Positions 1-12,652 of a stretch of 64,000 bases of DNA are shown here, piece after piece. Both the position numbers and the translations under genes were made by a program. Source of the stretch: Cubamyces lactineus (lineage: Eukaryota > Basidiomycota > Agaricomycetes > Polyporales > Polyporaceae). A model generated the notes under the pieces. It was not told the origin of the DNA, ran no database searches, and saw only the letters and a list, made by a program, of their open reading frames with translations. The stretch lies in assembly GCA_022376465.1 (NCBI GenBank), contig JACDTU010000013.1:368501-432500 (forward strand), in the 5' to 3' direction. The first letter of the stretch is position 1, and every line of letters begins with the position of its first letter.

Positions 1-1046
1 GCGCCCGTGTTGCACCACAGTGAAGGCGAACATGCTTGCTGCCGAAGACGAACGGCTTACCGACGAAGAGCTCGTCGCGCAGATGTCGTATGTCACCAGC
101 ACCCTGCCGCGTCGTGGTATAATGTTGCTGAGGATCGATCAGCATTTTCATCTTGGCAGGCATGGATACAACATCAAATGCGCTGACTCGTATTTTGCAA
201 GTCCTCGCTGAGCACCCCAAGGAGCAGGAGAGACTTCGCAGCGAGCTCGTAGAGGCCCGTAACGGCAACGACATCTCATATGACGCCCTGGACAAGCTGC
301 CCTACCTCGACGCGGTCTGCCGCGAGACTCTACGTGTATACACCCCTGTGAACGTTATTGGGCGCGCGTCAGTACCGTTCTCTCAGCTCTCTGACGATGT
401 ACTGACGTCTACTCAGCGCCTCCAAGGACACGTCGCTCCCGCTGCTCAACCCCGTGGTCGCGAAGGACGGCTCGCTCATGAGCTCGATCCCAGTACCAGC
501 TGGGACGTGGGTCCTCGCAAACATCCAGGCGAGCAACTGCAACCGGACGCTCTGGGGGCCGGACGCGTACGAGTGGAAGCCGGAGCGGTGGTTGCAGCCA
601 GTCCCACACACTTTGGAAGACGCACGCATTCCTGGAGTGTATTCGCATTTGTGAGTGATCTTGTATTGGTCGTATTCGTGACGACGAGGACTGATCAGTT
701 GACGTAGGATGACGTTCTCCGGTGGCACCCGGTCTTGCATGTATGTGTACCCCATTTACCGAGGGCCACAAGCGCTGGTACGAATGACTGACGTTGATCC
801 TCCTATCTAGCGGGTTCAAGTTCTCGCAGCTCGAGATGAGTACGTTGTCCGGCGCATCCCTTCGTGGTTGAATACTTCTGACGTTTGCTCGCAGAGGTTG
901 TGTTATCGCTGCTCGTGTCGACCTTCAAGTTCGAGTTGACGGACAAGCCGATCTCGTGGAATACCTCGGGCGTCAGCTACCCCACAATGAGCGAGGACAG
1001 CGATAGGCCTGAAATGCTTTTGAAAGTCACCAGGGTTGTCGCTTGA
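1..1046 (+). CDS. Cytochrome P450, C-terminal part (5' end outside window)
   Basis: Haem-thiolate monooxygenase, normally ER-anchored. Only the C-terminal half is in the window. An intron acceptor lies near base 19, so coding enters mid-gene. Visible in order: the I-helix oxygen-binding motif AGMDTT (around 162), the K-helix ExxR as ETLR (around 325), the WKPERW segment (around 575) and the haem loop FSGGTRSCIG split by an intron (about 712-812). The conserved cysteine is present. Short introns with GT-AG ends separate these pieces and the reading ends at a TGA at 1044-1046. Exon breaks and sequence closely match the P450 at 4881-7176, so the two are paralogues, with an F-box gene between them. 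Substrate cannot be told from sequence; I do not assign a CYP family number. Confidence 0.93.
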
Positions 1047-1698
1047 ATACGACGTATACCGGATATGATACTGAGGGGGACCGCGCTGGGAGGATCGGAC
1101 AGAGACTTCTGTGGTACGGTAGTGGATTGCTTGACGATGCTGAGTATGTATGATATATGATAGCGGCGGGGTGTCTACTTGTACATCACAACAAGCCCCA
1201 TGGCCAATTGCATGGTGAGCATATTCCGAGGCATTCGAGGGAAGTAGTACTAGTAACAATGTAGCGTCACCTCAGGTGTACGACTCTGTGACGAGCTTGG
1301 AGCGGGAAAGTGTGGTGTCAGGGGTCTCGTACTGTGCCAGAACTGCGCGACTGTGCAACACTGCTGGCAAATTTAAACCGGTACCGATCGCGAGGAGTCG
1401 GCGTTGCCGGCGCCCTTGAGTCAGTGCTGATACCACACTTCTTCGTATCCTTTGGGCATCCCGTCCAGCTGGCCAAGAGATTTATGGCAGACGTCCCGAG
1501 GACACTTTCCTTGTAGTCATATTCTTGAGGTGAGCCTGACTGAAACATACCATGCAAAATGAGCTTGAACCTCTGAATTGAACCAACTTCGTCCTCGTCA
1601 GTCGATTCGTCAGTGGTCTAGCCAACAGAACTACACCAAGCTGCATATAAGGTCAGCCGGTACATGCTAAGCAGAATCAACAATTCACCAATCCAGCT
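1047..1698. other. Intergenic: P450 3' side and F-box promoter
   Basis: No convincing coding frame. Short open frames on both strands lack family motifs. The right end holds the core promoter of the next gene. Confidence 0.6.
1644..1651 (+). promoter_or_regulatory. TATA-like box of F-box gene
   Basis: ATATAAGG lies about 48 bp before the ATG at 1699, a plausible TATA distance for a short 5' UTR. Inferred from position and sequence only. Confidence 0.4.
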
Positions 1699-3384
1699 AT
1701 GCAGATGACGGCGAGTAGTTGTCGTGAAGCCGTCGCTGCGATCGGACACACGACCACCAGCTCAGATTTGCCGTCAGAGGTGCAAACCTCACTCGGACTG
1801 CTCGCCCCTGGACAAAAGCGAACGTTCGCTTTGCAAATAATACAAGAGTATCGCGAGCAGATCGCTGAGCTCAATCGGTTCATCACCTCGCTCGAACACG
1901 TCGTCAACAATGACTCTCCGATCCTTAGGCTCCTTCCAAACGAACTCCTCATGGATGTCTTCCGACATCTTCGTCCTACCGAACGAGCCGAGATCCGGGT
2001 CGCGCACGTTTGCAGCGCTTGGCGAGCCATACTTCGTAGCACGCCCGAATTCTGGGCAGACTTGGCCAATATTCCGGACGACATCACTTCCAAGACCGAA
2101 GATGACTGGAGTTGCTACCTCTCGTGTCTTGCTTTGTCCTCTCCCCAAGCACTGAGACTATCCCTTCGAGGGAATCGCATACCGCGAATGCCCGAAATGC
2201 GCGCTCATCTACCAAGGGTCACATCGTTAACGCTCACGTTCGCCGACTCCCAGTTATCTCAACATCTACCTGACCTATATGAACTCTTCACGCTTGGGGT
2301 TCCATCGCTAGAGGAACTGGAGCTCACAATCCATGATGTGTTCTTTGACGGGATCGCGGACGTGCCTGATCTAGGACTACACGACCATTCGTCTTATATC
2401 GAGCTGCCTCGCCTCCGCCTCTTGCGCACCCATGGCATCTTCTTCACCGCCTTCCTGGCTCGTAGCTCCCTTAGACACGTCTATCTCATCAACGAGAGAC
2501 CTATGTATCTCGGGACGCGCACGTACATGGAGTTGCGCTCTTATTCTGCGTTTCTGGAGGCCTTACGGCGATGCCCTGCATTGGAGACATTAGATGTTGC
2601 GTACTGCATGCCACGAGGCGAGGACGACGATTACACGGGCCCTCCCATCCACTTTCAGCCCTGTGTAACTCTCAGCAAGCTCCGCGCTGTGACCATCTCG
2701 GACGAGACGTGGCATGTCCGCCGTTTCTTCGAGGCAGTCTCTTTCCCTTCCACGGCCACGGTGACCGTACACAATCTCGCACCGGACTGGGAGCATGCAT
2801 ATGCGGAAGCGCTCCCCAAGACGAGGCTGCTCGAGGTGATACCTAGCCTGGAACGAATCACACTCTATTTCGACAACGTCGCGTGGAAGTGTTCTGTATG
2901 CGGGTTCGTGGGCGACATGGAGCGATTCACTATACACACGACGTGGCTCTACGAACTTGGGGGCTTCTACCTCGAGGATATCCGGAAAGTCTTCACCTTC
3001 GGACCTCTCGTCACCGAACTGGACGTCATCTTAGGGATATACAGCTCGCCTGAAGACGAAAGCGAGCGTTGGAACCTGCTTTTGTCAGACTTCTGCAACA
3101 TCACTCGCCTTCGACTAGATGGTCGTACATGCAGCAAGTTGGCGGAGGCCTTGAGCAGAGAGACTTCCGAGAGATACCCCTTACCTCGTCTGGAAGAGTT
3201 GCAGGTACGGTGCGTTGTAGGGAGCGATTCCGAGCTTGAGGTAGAAAAGCGTACGTTGGAGGGCGCGATTCGGCTGCGGGAAGCGGCAGGCCTCAAGTTG
3301 CGGCATTGGGGCGTCGAAGCTCGTGCCGACGATTTCGCGGAAGGAACCTTTGAGTCACCCGACTCAGACGCTATTGAGGACTAG
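1699..3384 (+). CDS. F-box protein with leucine-rich C-terminal region
   Basis: A 561-aa protein in a single exon. An F-box-like domain sits at about residues 70-115, with the pattern ILRLLPNELLMDVFRHL followed by CSAWR and W, as in the large agaricomycete F-box families. The rest is a series of leucine-rich segments (LRLSLRGN, LEELELTI, LRLLRTHG, LRHVYL, LETLDVAY, LERITLYF) consistent with a degenerate LRR fold. A CxxC pair (CSVCG) lies near residue 400. Such proteins are predicted SCF ubiquitin-ligase adaptors that bind Skp1 through the F-box and a substrate through the repeats. Target unknown. The start is the first ATG of the frame, 48 bp after a TATA-like box. It sits between two P450 paralogues on the same strand. 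Confidence 0.85.
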   Translation: MQMTASSCREAVAAIGHTTTSSDLPSEVQTSLGLLAPGQKRTFALQIIQEYREQIAELNRFITSLEHVVNNDSPILRLLPNELLMDVFRHLRPTERAEIRVAHVCSAWRAILRSTPEFWADLANIPDDITSKTEDDWSCYLSCLALSSPQALRLSLRGNRIPRMPEMRAHLPRVTSLTLTFADSQLSQHLPDLYELFTLGVPSLEELELTIHDVFFDGIADVPDLGLHDHSSYIELPRLRLLRTHGIFFTAFLARSSLRHVYLINERPMYLGTRTYMELRSYSAFLEALRRCPALETLDVAYCMPRGEDDDYTGPPIHFQPCVTLSKLRAVTISDETWHVRRFFEAVSFPSTATVTVHNLAPDWEHAYAEALPKTRLLEVIPSLERITLYFDNVAWKCSVCGFVGDMERFTIHTTWLYELGGFYLEDIRKVFTFGPLVTELDVILGIYSSPEDESERWNLLLSDFCNITRLRLDGRTCSKLAEALSRETSERYPLPRLEELQVRCVVGSDSELEVEKRTLEGAIRLREAAGLKLRHWGVEARADDFAEGTFESPDSDAIED

Positions 3385-4823
3385 GTTCCAGCACCAAATA
3401 AGCACATAGACTAGATTTGTTTGAACGAACCTCAATGAACAATCAGAATAAGTAACTTGGGCTAACTGAATAAGCCCGAATAATTGACTCGTGTAAACAA
3501 ATGGTAATAAGGTACGCCGGTATTATCTGGACCGTTCAATACCGTGGGGACGTGGTAATTCAACTCGGACATCTGAATCGACCTCCACGGCTCGACACCA
3601 ACTCATGCTCGCCTCCCCATATGTGTTTTTGAGGTCTGTTTGTAAGTCAGAAGTACTAAATCACGCTGGTATGCAATTGGCACTGTGCCAGTATTTGAGG
3701 CTCATTTATAATATTCATAGACGTCTCACTGGCAGAGCTGTGTATAACTAGCAAGAGCGTCCGTTCGCTGCTAGTTCGCTGCCATCGATTGGAGCTACTA
3801 GCATATCACTCACTTCTTCACCAGATTCACAGTGGCAACAAAGCTCGAATCGCCGATCGCTTTCACCCGGTGGGTCTTCGCTCGTCGCGCATAACTACCG
3901 TGACTCAGGGCATCTACCGCTGCGGCGCTCGCTAAAGATGTCGTCCAAATGCTGTCCAGACCATGTCGGCTGTGGGTTGTGCGACATATCCTCTTTCCCG
4001 AGAACACCCGTATCCGGCCGGGTTCCGCTGCGTCGGCTCGCGAAGGAGTAGATCATCAAGTAGTAGTGGCACCTTGCTTCATCGCGTGTAGATCGTGCAA
4101 GTGCAGGACTTGCTCACTCTTATCAACAGTATTCGACTGCTCTGAACGACAGACACGTAGGGCAATACATACCGTATCCCAAGGCGCCGTATCCCAGGGA
4201 CATCTCAGGTAGGCAGTCTATTCAAATGTGTTGACTTGTTATATAATGATCATTGACACACCAAGCGGTAGCGTTTCCCGACTCAATGTAACTGCATCCC
4301 AGTCGAGTCGGAGGCAGTGAAGGCCGTCACTTGTGAGGAAGGACGTCTATGTTCTCCCCGCAGTGTCCCCGGGCAGAAGCTCGGGCTTGTGCTTCTTCGG
4401 GCCCCATTTGGCCGAAGCGGCCGCCGAATAGTGGACTCCTCCCTTGCTATGAACACTTGTGAGCGTGCTTTTGTCAGCAATATTGTGACACTTCTCACAG
4501 CCCATCCCCGAATGCTTGAACGCGTCTGTGGTCCTGACTGCGACACTGTCTTCCAATTGGCAGGAAGGTCTGCGCATATCGTGCTGCGGATACTTGCGGA
4601 ATACGTGAGTGCCGTCACTTGATCTCCGACGTGTATTCCCTCGTTGTCGACTACTAGACATCCTCGCGACATACGCTATACAGTAGCCACGGAGCGTGCG
4701 GTCATGCCCGACTGTTTACGGCACTTTCCCTGAGCTGAGCAGGGGTGGGAACACCGAACTGGAACAGGCATTCGCACTCCTTGATCTATAAAGAAGCCCG
4801 CAGTGCTAACCTCCGCGGCGCCA
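3385..4823. other. Intergenic, no gene recognised
   Basis: About 1.4 kb. Open frames at 4283-4672 and 4317-4661 overlap on both strands, lack family motifs and have no clear splice structure. AT content rises at 3400-3760. Nothing here can be supported as a gene. Confidence 0.5.
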
Positions 4824-4830
4824 TATAAAA
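4824..4830 (+). promoter_or_regulatory. TATA box of second P450
   Basis: TATAAAA, about 50 bp before the ATG at 4881. Position and sequence fit a core promoter. Confidence 0.5.
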
Positions 4831-4880
4831 CAACTTGCACACAGACCACCTACGCTTCACTCTTCGCGGGGTTCATTGAC

Positions 4881-7176
4881 ATGACTTTCTCCGCCGCTGC
4901 GGCCGCATGCGTCGCTATCCTCTCATTCGTTTTATGGCTCATCTTTCGAGACTACGTGACTAGATCTCCTCTAGACAACGTGCCCGGGCCCCCGTCCAGT
5001 TCGTTCATTTTGGGTGAGTAGTTACACATACTACGACACCTGGCGCCGTTCTAATCCTCACTTCACACGATTCGTGTTCTATAGGGAATATCCCAGAGTT
5101 AATTGGACGTCAAAGTTGGAAGCAGTGGCAGGTATATGTCGACACGTATGGCCCTGTCTTCAAGTTGCACGGCATGCTAGGAGTAAGCTCTTCATTTTCA
5201 TGGTGAACACTCACGAATGTCTTATGACTTGTGATCTGCTAGTCACGCATGTTGCACGTCTACGACCCCAAGGCAATGCACAGCATCCTCATCAAGGACA
5301 TTGAGCTCTACCCCAAGACCCTTGCACCCACCTCGTCAGTATATCCCTCTGCTATGCTCAGTCATACTGAAGCTTACGGCGCTATAACTAGCGATATGCA
5401 TATGCTACTGGGTCCAGGATTGCTCACGACCGAAGGCGCGCAGAACCGCAAGCAACGGAAGCTTCTGAACCCTGTGTTTTCCGTGGCCCACTTGCGAAAC
5501 ATGACGCATATATTCTACAATATCTCCTACAAGGTGATTAGGCTCATCTTCGCACTTGTACCGGATCTCTGACTGTCTGAGACAGCTACGCGATGCCATG
5601 GCGAAACGTCTCGGCGATAACGGCGCTATAATCGACATTAATGGTTGGATGGCGCGTACCACGCTTGAGATGCTCGGACAAGCTGGGCTCGGCTACTCGT
5701 TCGATAACTTTGAAGATGACTCCACTGACTCTTACGGCGAATCGTTGAAGAATTTCTTGTACGTTTCCCTTGTCTACATTCTCTGTTTTACCGTTAACAA
5801 TCCTGCTTCATCGCCTTCGCAGCCCTAATCTCAGTCGCATTATCAAGTATTCGTTTCTTATACCTAAGCTCGCTAACGTTGTTTCCGAGTCTACGCTGCA
5901 CAAGATTACCCGAGCAGTCCCGCACCCGGACATCAAGCGTATGATAGAGATTTCGGACACCATGGCTCAGCGCTCGATTGAGATCATCAACGAGAAGAAG
6001 GCGGCCTTACTCAAGGGTGACGATTCCCTTGTAGATCAGATCGGCGAGGGGAAGGATATCATGAGTCTTCTTCGTACGTTAATATTTCGCGATTCTCACT
6101 TCGTGACTGAGCTGATTGTTTTGCAGTCAAGGCAAATATGGCCGCGTCCGAAGCTGAGAGGCATACGGACGAAGAACTCATTGCCCAGATGTCGTAAGTG
6201 CCCTCTCTGCCGGATTGACCTGCGATTCTTGCTCATGAAGCCTCCGTCAGCACGCTCATTCTCGGCGGTATGGACACCACCTCGAACGCGCTCTCTCGAG
6301 TCTTCCATCTGCTAGCAGAACGGCCGGAGTGTCAAGACAAGCTCCGTTCTGAGATCATCGAGGCATGTAACGGCGAAGACCTCTCACATGACGACCTCGT
6401 CAAGCTACCGTTCTTGGACGCTGTCTGTCGCGAAACGCTCCGTCTCTATGCCCCCGTTCAATTTACCTCTCGGGAGTACGCCATTCTTCACTTCAGCTTT
6501 CGTGGCCATAATCGAGTCGCATGCTAAATGACATTGCACGTTCTAGGGTTGCGCAGGACGCTAAGCTGCCGCTTCTGTCTCCCATTCGCGGTGTGGACGG
6601 GACTATGATGTCTGAGATAGCAGTTCCGAAAGGATCAACCGTCGTTATGAACTATACCGGGAGTAACACCAACAAGGAATTGTGGGGAGAGGACGCGGGC
6701 GAATGGAAGCCCGAGCGGTGGCTGGGTCGATTACCACCCGCGCTCGACGATGCGAGAGTTCCTGGAGTGTATTCGAATTTGTATGTCTATCCTTGGACGT
6801 GGACACCCCGTTATGTTGGACTCACGAACCTTGCTTTCAGGATGACGTTCTCAGGCGGTGGAAGGTCGTGCATGTAAGTGCTGAGCCAAAGGTTGCCATA
6901 GGTACTAACCGATATTAACTATGATTCTCGTGCAGCGGTTTCAAGTTCTCACAGCTCGAGATGAGTGAGTTGTGCCTACATGTGGAGAATTGTAGCATTT
7001 GTTGATACGATACTGCAGAGGTCCTCATGGTGGTGCTGCTCTCCGCTTTCAAGTTCGAGCTGGCCGACACGCCAATCGCCTGGAACTCGTCCGCCGTCAC
7101 ATATCCGACCACGGGGGAGGAGAATCAGAAGCCGGAGATGTTCCTCAAGGTGTCGCAAGTCGCGCAAGCCAGCTGA
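4881..7176 (+). CDS. Cytochrome P450 monooxygenase, full length
   Basis: About 12 exons. An N-terminal membrane anchor (residues about 3-25, AAAACVAILSFVLWLIF) is followed by the proline hinge NVPGPPSSSF. Then come the C-helix region (RKQRKLLNPVFS), the I-helix GGMDTT, ExxR as ETLR, WKPERW and the haem loop FSGGGRSCIG with its cysteine ligand. The last exon ends with TGA at 7174-7176. Exon joins I can place: 5013/5085, 5182/5243, near 5335/5391, 6193/6250; some acceptors were chosen by reading frame. One junction inside the haem loop (after RSC) is shared with the P450 at 1-1046. The ATG is preceded by a TATA box. An ER-bound oxidase that draws electrons from P450 reductase; substrate unknown. 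Confidence 0.93.
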
Positions 7177-7370
7177 GGGGCCGCTTTGTCGAAGGGATTC
7201 TATAGCCAATGGACTCTGCTTGTCGTATTAATCTGTCGCCATCGCATTTAGAGCACAATGCCATGATCCTTGATTCCAGATTTCCGACGCAAGCGCGAGC
7301 CCTACAAGCTACTAAATATACAATAATATACATACTTCTACAAGGTCCAAGGTCCTAAAGACGTCTACAG

Positions 7371-9733
7371 TCATTGCTGAGGTACACCCCACTGCGCCCA
7401 GTCACATTCCGGGTTTTCTGCAAAGTCGGGCAGCTCAAGCTCGCCTTGCGGGCACACCTTCACGCCCCATTCGCCTTCAGGGTACGTGAAGTTCTCGAGC
7501 GGTCCGCGGTTCTGCTCCTGGTACACCTTGTCCTGCTCGAAGCCTTTGCCTTCGCACTCTGCGAAAGTCGGGAAGCGCAAGTCCATATCCCGCATGCTGT
7601 TCTGCAAGCTGGAGAAGAACTGTGGCGTGTAGGAGTCTGGTAAATACGTCGCTTAGTGACTGTTGTGGAGTGAACGATGCCGCGAGTGACTTACGATGCG
7701 CCGTTCCGTTGAGCACAGCCTGTTTGTCGAGGTCCGCGAAGTACGGGTGCTCGAGTAGCTCCTCGGGTGTCGGCCTATGTTTTGGGTCCGCTAGAAGCAT
7801 CTAAAGGCCGCTCAGCAATTCGTCCTGACATCTAGGAAGGAAGCTATGTCTCACCAGCTGGATCATGTCCTTGGCGTTTTCGTCCTTGAGCACGTCTCCG
7901 TCAACGATGGCCCGGATCCCTTCGATCATCATACGCGACGCCTGCCTCTGCGGGGTGTCCATGTTCCGCCACGTCTCGATGTCGACGTCGATGCCCACAG
8001 GGTCGTCCACAGGGTCCCAGAGTGGGTACTCAAAGTCGCAGAGGAGTTCGACAAAGACGAGGCCGAGGCTGAAGACATCCGACTTGCTCGTGAACGTCGC
8101 CGTCGAGTCCGGGTACTCCCTGAGCAGCGCCTCCGGGGAGTAGTATCCGGGAGTGCCAACGGTTTCCGGAGCGCTCCACTCGTGGAAGGGCCTGCTGCTA
8201 TCCCAGTGTGCGTCGAGCAAGTACGCGCACTGCGAGTGTCCGAAGTCGGAGAGGACGATGCCGCCGGTCTTGCTGATCAGGATGTTGTCCGGCTTGATGT
8301 CTCCGTGCACGATTCCCAAGGACGTCAAGTTTACCAGCGCGTGCAACTGTACTAGTGATTAGCACTGCGGTCACCGGTACCGTAGGCGGAGACTCACCAT
8401 TTCCGCGCAGAGGAGCTTTTTCTCAACCTCTGGGATAGGGGATCCAGACCGTACTGCGCGCCGAATGCGAGAGCGCAAGGTCTCCGCACACAGATCCTGC
8501 AGGAACATGCATGAGTAAGTTGAATAACAGGCCGAAAGGCTCACGTACCATAGCCAAAAACACGTTGTCTCCCTGTTCCCAGGCCGCCTGAAGGTGCATG
8601 AGGAACGGCAAGTTGGCCTTCGTCGCCCTTTCCATCAGGTTCCGTTCGTTATGGAGAGTACGACGGCCATCATGCGAGAGGTAGAGCATCGGTTTGTGCA
8701 AAACCTTCAATGCAACAAGCTCTCCAGACGGGGTTCCTGCGAGCATTACCCGCCCAAAGCCGCCGTCGCCAAGCCTACCGAGGATGTGGTACTCTGTACC
8801 GTCCGGGTGCCGAGGGATAGGACAGGGCTCGAGCAGGTCGTCTTCGTAGCCGGTACAGTCGTCACCGTCCTCCCCTTCGTCGCCATTGTCAGACTCCACG
8901 GAATCCGCGTCGCACCGGCGACGTTTCTCCCCTGCGCATGGTTGAGGGTGTGCCGGAGCAGTCGGAACGAGAGACCCGGGATCTTGATGTGCAGGAGCAG
9001 TGGGGACGACTGGAGCCCACGCCGGCTGAGTGTCCGTCCGTGACGCCTCTGCCAAACCAGGCGTGTCCTGAAGTGCCGGGATCATAAGCCCGCTGCGCCT
9101 GGAGGGTGGGATGGGATAGTAGGAACGCAGAGCCGCGATATACATTGCTGCGCTGTCGACGAAATAGTACCTTCCTCGTTGCGCTGTTGGCTGTTGCGTC
9201 TCTTGCGGGCACATCGGTCCATGGGGGCGAGTGGCGTCGGTGAGGGAAGGGGGGCACTGCACCTTTGATGAGGAGGCGTGGGCAAGACCAAGGGGCTGGT
9301 ACCCAGCATGTCCTTCGTCGGGGGTCTGCGGGTCGTTGAGAGCGAATGGAGAGGGAGTCCGGGAGGGGCAGAACGTGTTGTCCCTGGGGATTGGACTTCG
9401 TATCAAGTATATGCGTTGATAGAGAAAGAGAAGGACATACGAAGGAGTGTTCGCAAGCCGCACTTTGCGAGCGAGAAAACGTAGTGGGTTGCGGACACCG
9501 GGAACACACTTAGCCACAAGAAGACCAAGACCGTAATGCCGTTTGAAATAACCGAGCTCTTCGTCCTGAGGAAGTGCCGAGGAAGAACCAGTGGACTGAG
9601 ACGCAGCTACCGAACCGTTTTGACCGAGAGATGACCGAGTGCTGTTACTCGAGGAGGTGTCGTGTACTGAGGTAGATTTACCGGCAGTGTAGCCGGGCAA
9701 GAGGCGGGAGAGGACAGTCTGCAAGACAGACAT
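7371..9733 (-). CDS. Protein kinase with conserved N-terminal module (kinase 1)
   Basis: Multi-exon serine/threonine-type kinase of roughly 700 aa. The start chosen is the internal ATG at 9731-9733 (MSVLQTVLSRLLPG), because the kinase at 41030-43424 begins with an aligned MSVFQLLFAPLLPG. An N-terminal module includes RHYGLGLLVAK and a Ser/Pro-rich linker. The kinase domain starts near residue 315: glycine loop GDGGFG, lysine in VALKVLHK, helix-C glutamate in NERNLM. The catalytic loop reads HGDIKPDNIL, so the arginine of HRD is glycine while the aspartate is kept. DFG and an APE-like SPE follow, with an insert between them. A conserved tail contains PLENFTYP. Likely active but not regulated by classic activation-loop phosphorylation (RD arginine missing). 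Substrate unknown. Confidence 0.85.
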
Positions 9734-9800
9734 CGTGCGACCGGGGCAAGCGATGCCAGCGTGAGGTTCTGGGGGAGTCAAGAGCAAGGACCTTGTCTGT

Positions 9801-9808
9801 ATTATATA
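9801..9808 (-). promoter_or_regulatory. TATA box of kinase 1
   Basis: On the minus strand TATATAAT lies about 68 bp upstream of the chosen start, which also favours the inner ATG over the one at 9787. Confidence 0.4.
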
Positions 9809-10866
9809 TCCTGAGTGAAGTCAAAGCGTTGAATAGGGCGTGGCCAAGCGCGTGGCCCAGTGGCGCGTCGCAGGGCAAAGCGTCGGGATGCGCGTGACCG
9901 CGAAGAAGTAAGCGCTGGTACCAAACATCACCAAGACAGTGCGAGAGAACAACAGAATGCCTATTCGAGTGGTCCTTTTCCAGATAAGGGTGCTATTGGT
10001 GCGGCCAGCAGGCACCGACGTCCAAGCGCAGCAACCCGAGGACAACGCTTAAGGCGGGGCCTCAGCTTCGGGGTGCCACCATGCCACTCGCTGGCGGGCG
10101 CTCTACAATCTGTCGTCGGGCAGTCAGCGCAAGTTCCGTTAGCCGTAACAAAGCGTGCAAATACCTCATATTCAAACAGATCCAGCAAGGAATTTGCATA
10201 GCGTACCTGCAGATGTCGACGTGAGCCAACACTCATACTGCACAGAACGATCTTACCGTATACTAGATGCATTCACCAGATCCTGCCAATCCGGTCGCAG
10301 CCTTCATAATTTATGATCCATGCAACACGAACAGGGCGCGCAAACTTTGTATTGAACACAAGACTAAGAGCCCATTGCTCTAGTTGTCGGGAGTCGCGAG
10401 ACGATCCGACTAACATGGCTCGCGCGAGTCAGCTGAAACTGCGGCGCATGAATAGGATCAGAATTTGTCCGCCTTCCTGCTGTTATACGTGAAGTAACAT
10501 TGGAAATAATCTCCCCAGCACTTACCAACGCCAGTGCACTCATAGCTATAGGTTAGGCATCCCTACGAGTAGCGGGTAGGATAGGAGGAGGCAAGAAAAT
10601 CTGGGCAGTAAACGCCCGTGCACCCGTACTCACACGAGAGGCGCCCAATCTCGTGACTTTAACTTACATCTTCACCTTTGCAAGACGTCCGTGGCGAATG
10701 ACTAGGACTTACGGGGAGGTATGTATGTACAGTATCAATCATTGCTGGCCTCAGAAATAGCATTTACTAGTACATCGTGACTGGCAAGAATATCGCTGAT
10801 GCTTATGTGGCATTCGTTGTGTTCAGTTCAGATACTTACGGCGGGGTCAAGACAAAACGCAACGAC
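9809..10866. other. Intergenic, no gene recognised
   Basis: About 1 kb between the kinase promoter and the 3' end of the reductase gene. Short frames around 9860-10270 have no recognisable domain or splice structure. Confidence 0.5.
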
Positions 10867-12083
10867 TCAAGAGTAGCCGTTGATCGGTAGCGGAACATAC
10901 GGTTCCTCCAAGTACTTCAGCTCATCCTCCGTCAGCTTGACGTGCACACCAGCTGTATGATTGATATCGCTTTCTCAGCATGAAACTCATTTGATCCCGT
11001 GCAGTGGAGGAGACTCACCGATGATGTCCTTCAAATTCTCCAGGCTGGTTGTGCCGACGATGGGCGCGGTGACACCTAAGGTGGTTGAATCACAGTTCGA
11101 ATACATGCAGATGCCTCAGCGACATAGATGCAGAAAATGAAGAGTTGTAGAGACTGACCGTCCTTCGCGAGGATCCAAGCAATCGCGATTTGCGCCATGC
11201 TCACATTCTTCTTCTTGGCAAATTCCTCAACCCTGAACAAGCATCGAGCATATGTAATGAAGCAACTACTATGTGAATGTGTAGAAGACTAACTCACCTC
11301 TTCAGGATCTCAGGGGTTCCGCTTCCTTCCTTGTTGTAAGCGCCGATGAACCTGAGCCACACAGCGAACCAGTTTCAGTCATCGGGGTAGTCCCTTTCTG
11401 CACTGGCGGCGGAGTGTATGCAAGTAGGGCCACGCACATGTCAGATGAGCCGCGCTTGGTATCTTTCTGGGCTCCGAGCGGACGGGCGAGTAGTCCGCGA
11501 GCGAGAGGCGACCATGGAATCGAGCCCACGCCGAAGAGCTATCCGAGTTCAGAATAAGCACGGTGGCGGAATGGGCGTTGTGTGGCGGGCGTATATGTTC
11601 TTACTTTGAGCGTCGGGAACATCTCACGCTCCTCTTCACGGTAGATAAGAGAGTAGTGGTTTTGCATTGAGATGAACGGCGTAAGGTTATGTTGGATCGC
11701 GTAGTCTGACACGAAGGTATGGTCAAGATATTGACCCGTCTCATAGCATGACGAGACATACTTTGCATTGCGTGGACTGTAGTAGAGATTTGGAGGTCGT
11801 TAGTGTTGTGAGGTATGTTATTATACCTATAAACACTCACACTGGTACGCCCAGCAAGAGCTCATCCCAATGTAGCGAACGTAGCCCGCCTTGATGACGT
11901 CATGTAGGGCTTGCATCTATAGGCTTGCAGTGAGGCTCTCTCAAGCGCGACAGAGGTGTGAGGAACTGACGGTCTCTTCGATGGGCGTGTTGGAGTCGAA
12001 GCGATGGCCTGTGGGCGTAGGTGATCAGTACGGCTTTCAGTAATGACTTTAGACGGCGGTCGCAACTCACATTGCAGCAGATC

Positions 12084-12088
12084 GATGT
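12084..12088. repeat. Target site duplication, left (GATGT)
   Basis: The five bases before the left LTR of the outer element, identical to 21734-21738. Confidence 0.9.
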
Positions 12089-12310
12089 TGTAACGGGTCG
12101 GCACTCGAGCGCGAGCGAGGGACGCAAGAACGAAGGTGTATTCAGGAAGTACGAGGTGCGAGAGCGAGGGCTCAGCCCAAGCACCGACGCCGGTACCGCG
12201 CGAGGGACGGCGCGAGATGGCGTTGGTTCGTCTCCGAGAACGAGTGCGTATCGTAGGGGCTAAGTACGTAGAACTGGATATGGTAGGTCACGTGTAACGA
12301 GGCCGTTACA
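12089..12310 (-). repeat. LTR of outer element (left copy)
   Basis: 222 bp, same length and, by eye, same sequence as 21512-21733. Ends are the short inverted repeat TGTAAC/GTTACA. Confidence 0.92.
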
Positions 12311-12647
12311 CCATCTCCTCCTTCAAGCTGCGGCTCGAGAAGTGGGCGACGAGAGGCGTAGCTATAGGGATTGGGGCTATGGCTAGAATCAAGAGAAATA
12401 TAAGATGTAGTACAACAAGTTAAAACAATGACACCATCGTAGTGCACGGACGTGGTGCCAAAATAAGACTACAGTGAGAAGCAAGGGCGGACATTAAGAA
12501 TGTGGGGCGAGGCCATGAGGCGAGGCAAAGACAAGATGCTACAAGGGGCAGGGATCAAGAATACATGAGACAGGACCGCACATACCAACAATGGCCAATG
12601 TGGGGTGTCCACGGGAGAGCGACTCCCTGAGGACCAGGAGGTGTCCC

Positions 12648-12652
12648 ACCAG
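12648..12652. repeat. Target site duplication of inner Gypsy element (ACCAG, left)
   Basis: Matches 20305-20309 exactly, proving insertion of the Gypsy element into the outer element. Confidence 0.92.

Noticed and set aside
4283..4672. Minus-strand 129-codon frame between F-box gene and second P450
   Set aside because: No domain, no promoter or splice signals, and a competing frame on each strand.
7846..8355. Plus-strand frame of 169 codons opposite kinase 1
   Set aside because: It is the antisense of conserved kinase exons; its composition follows from them and no motif is present.
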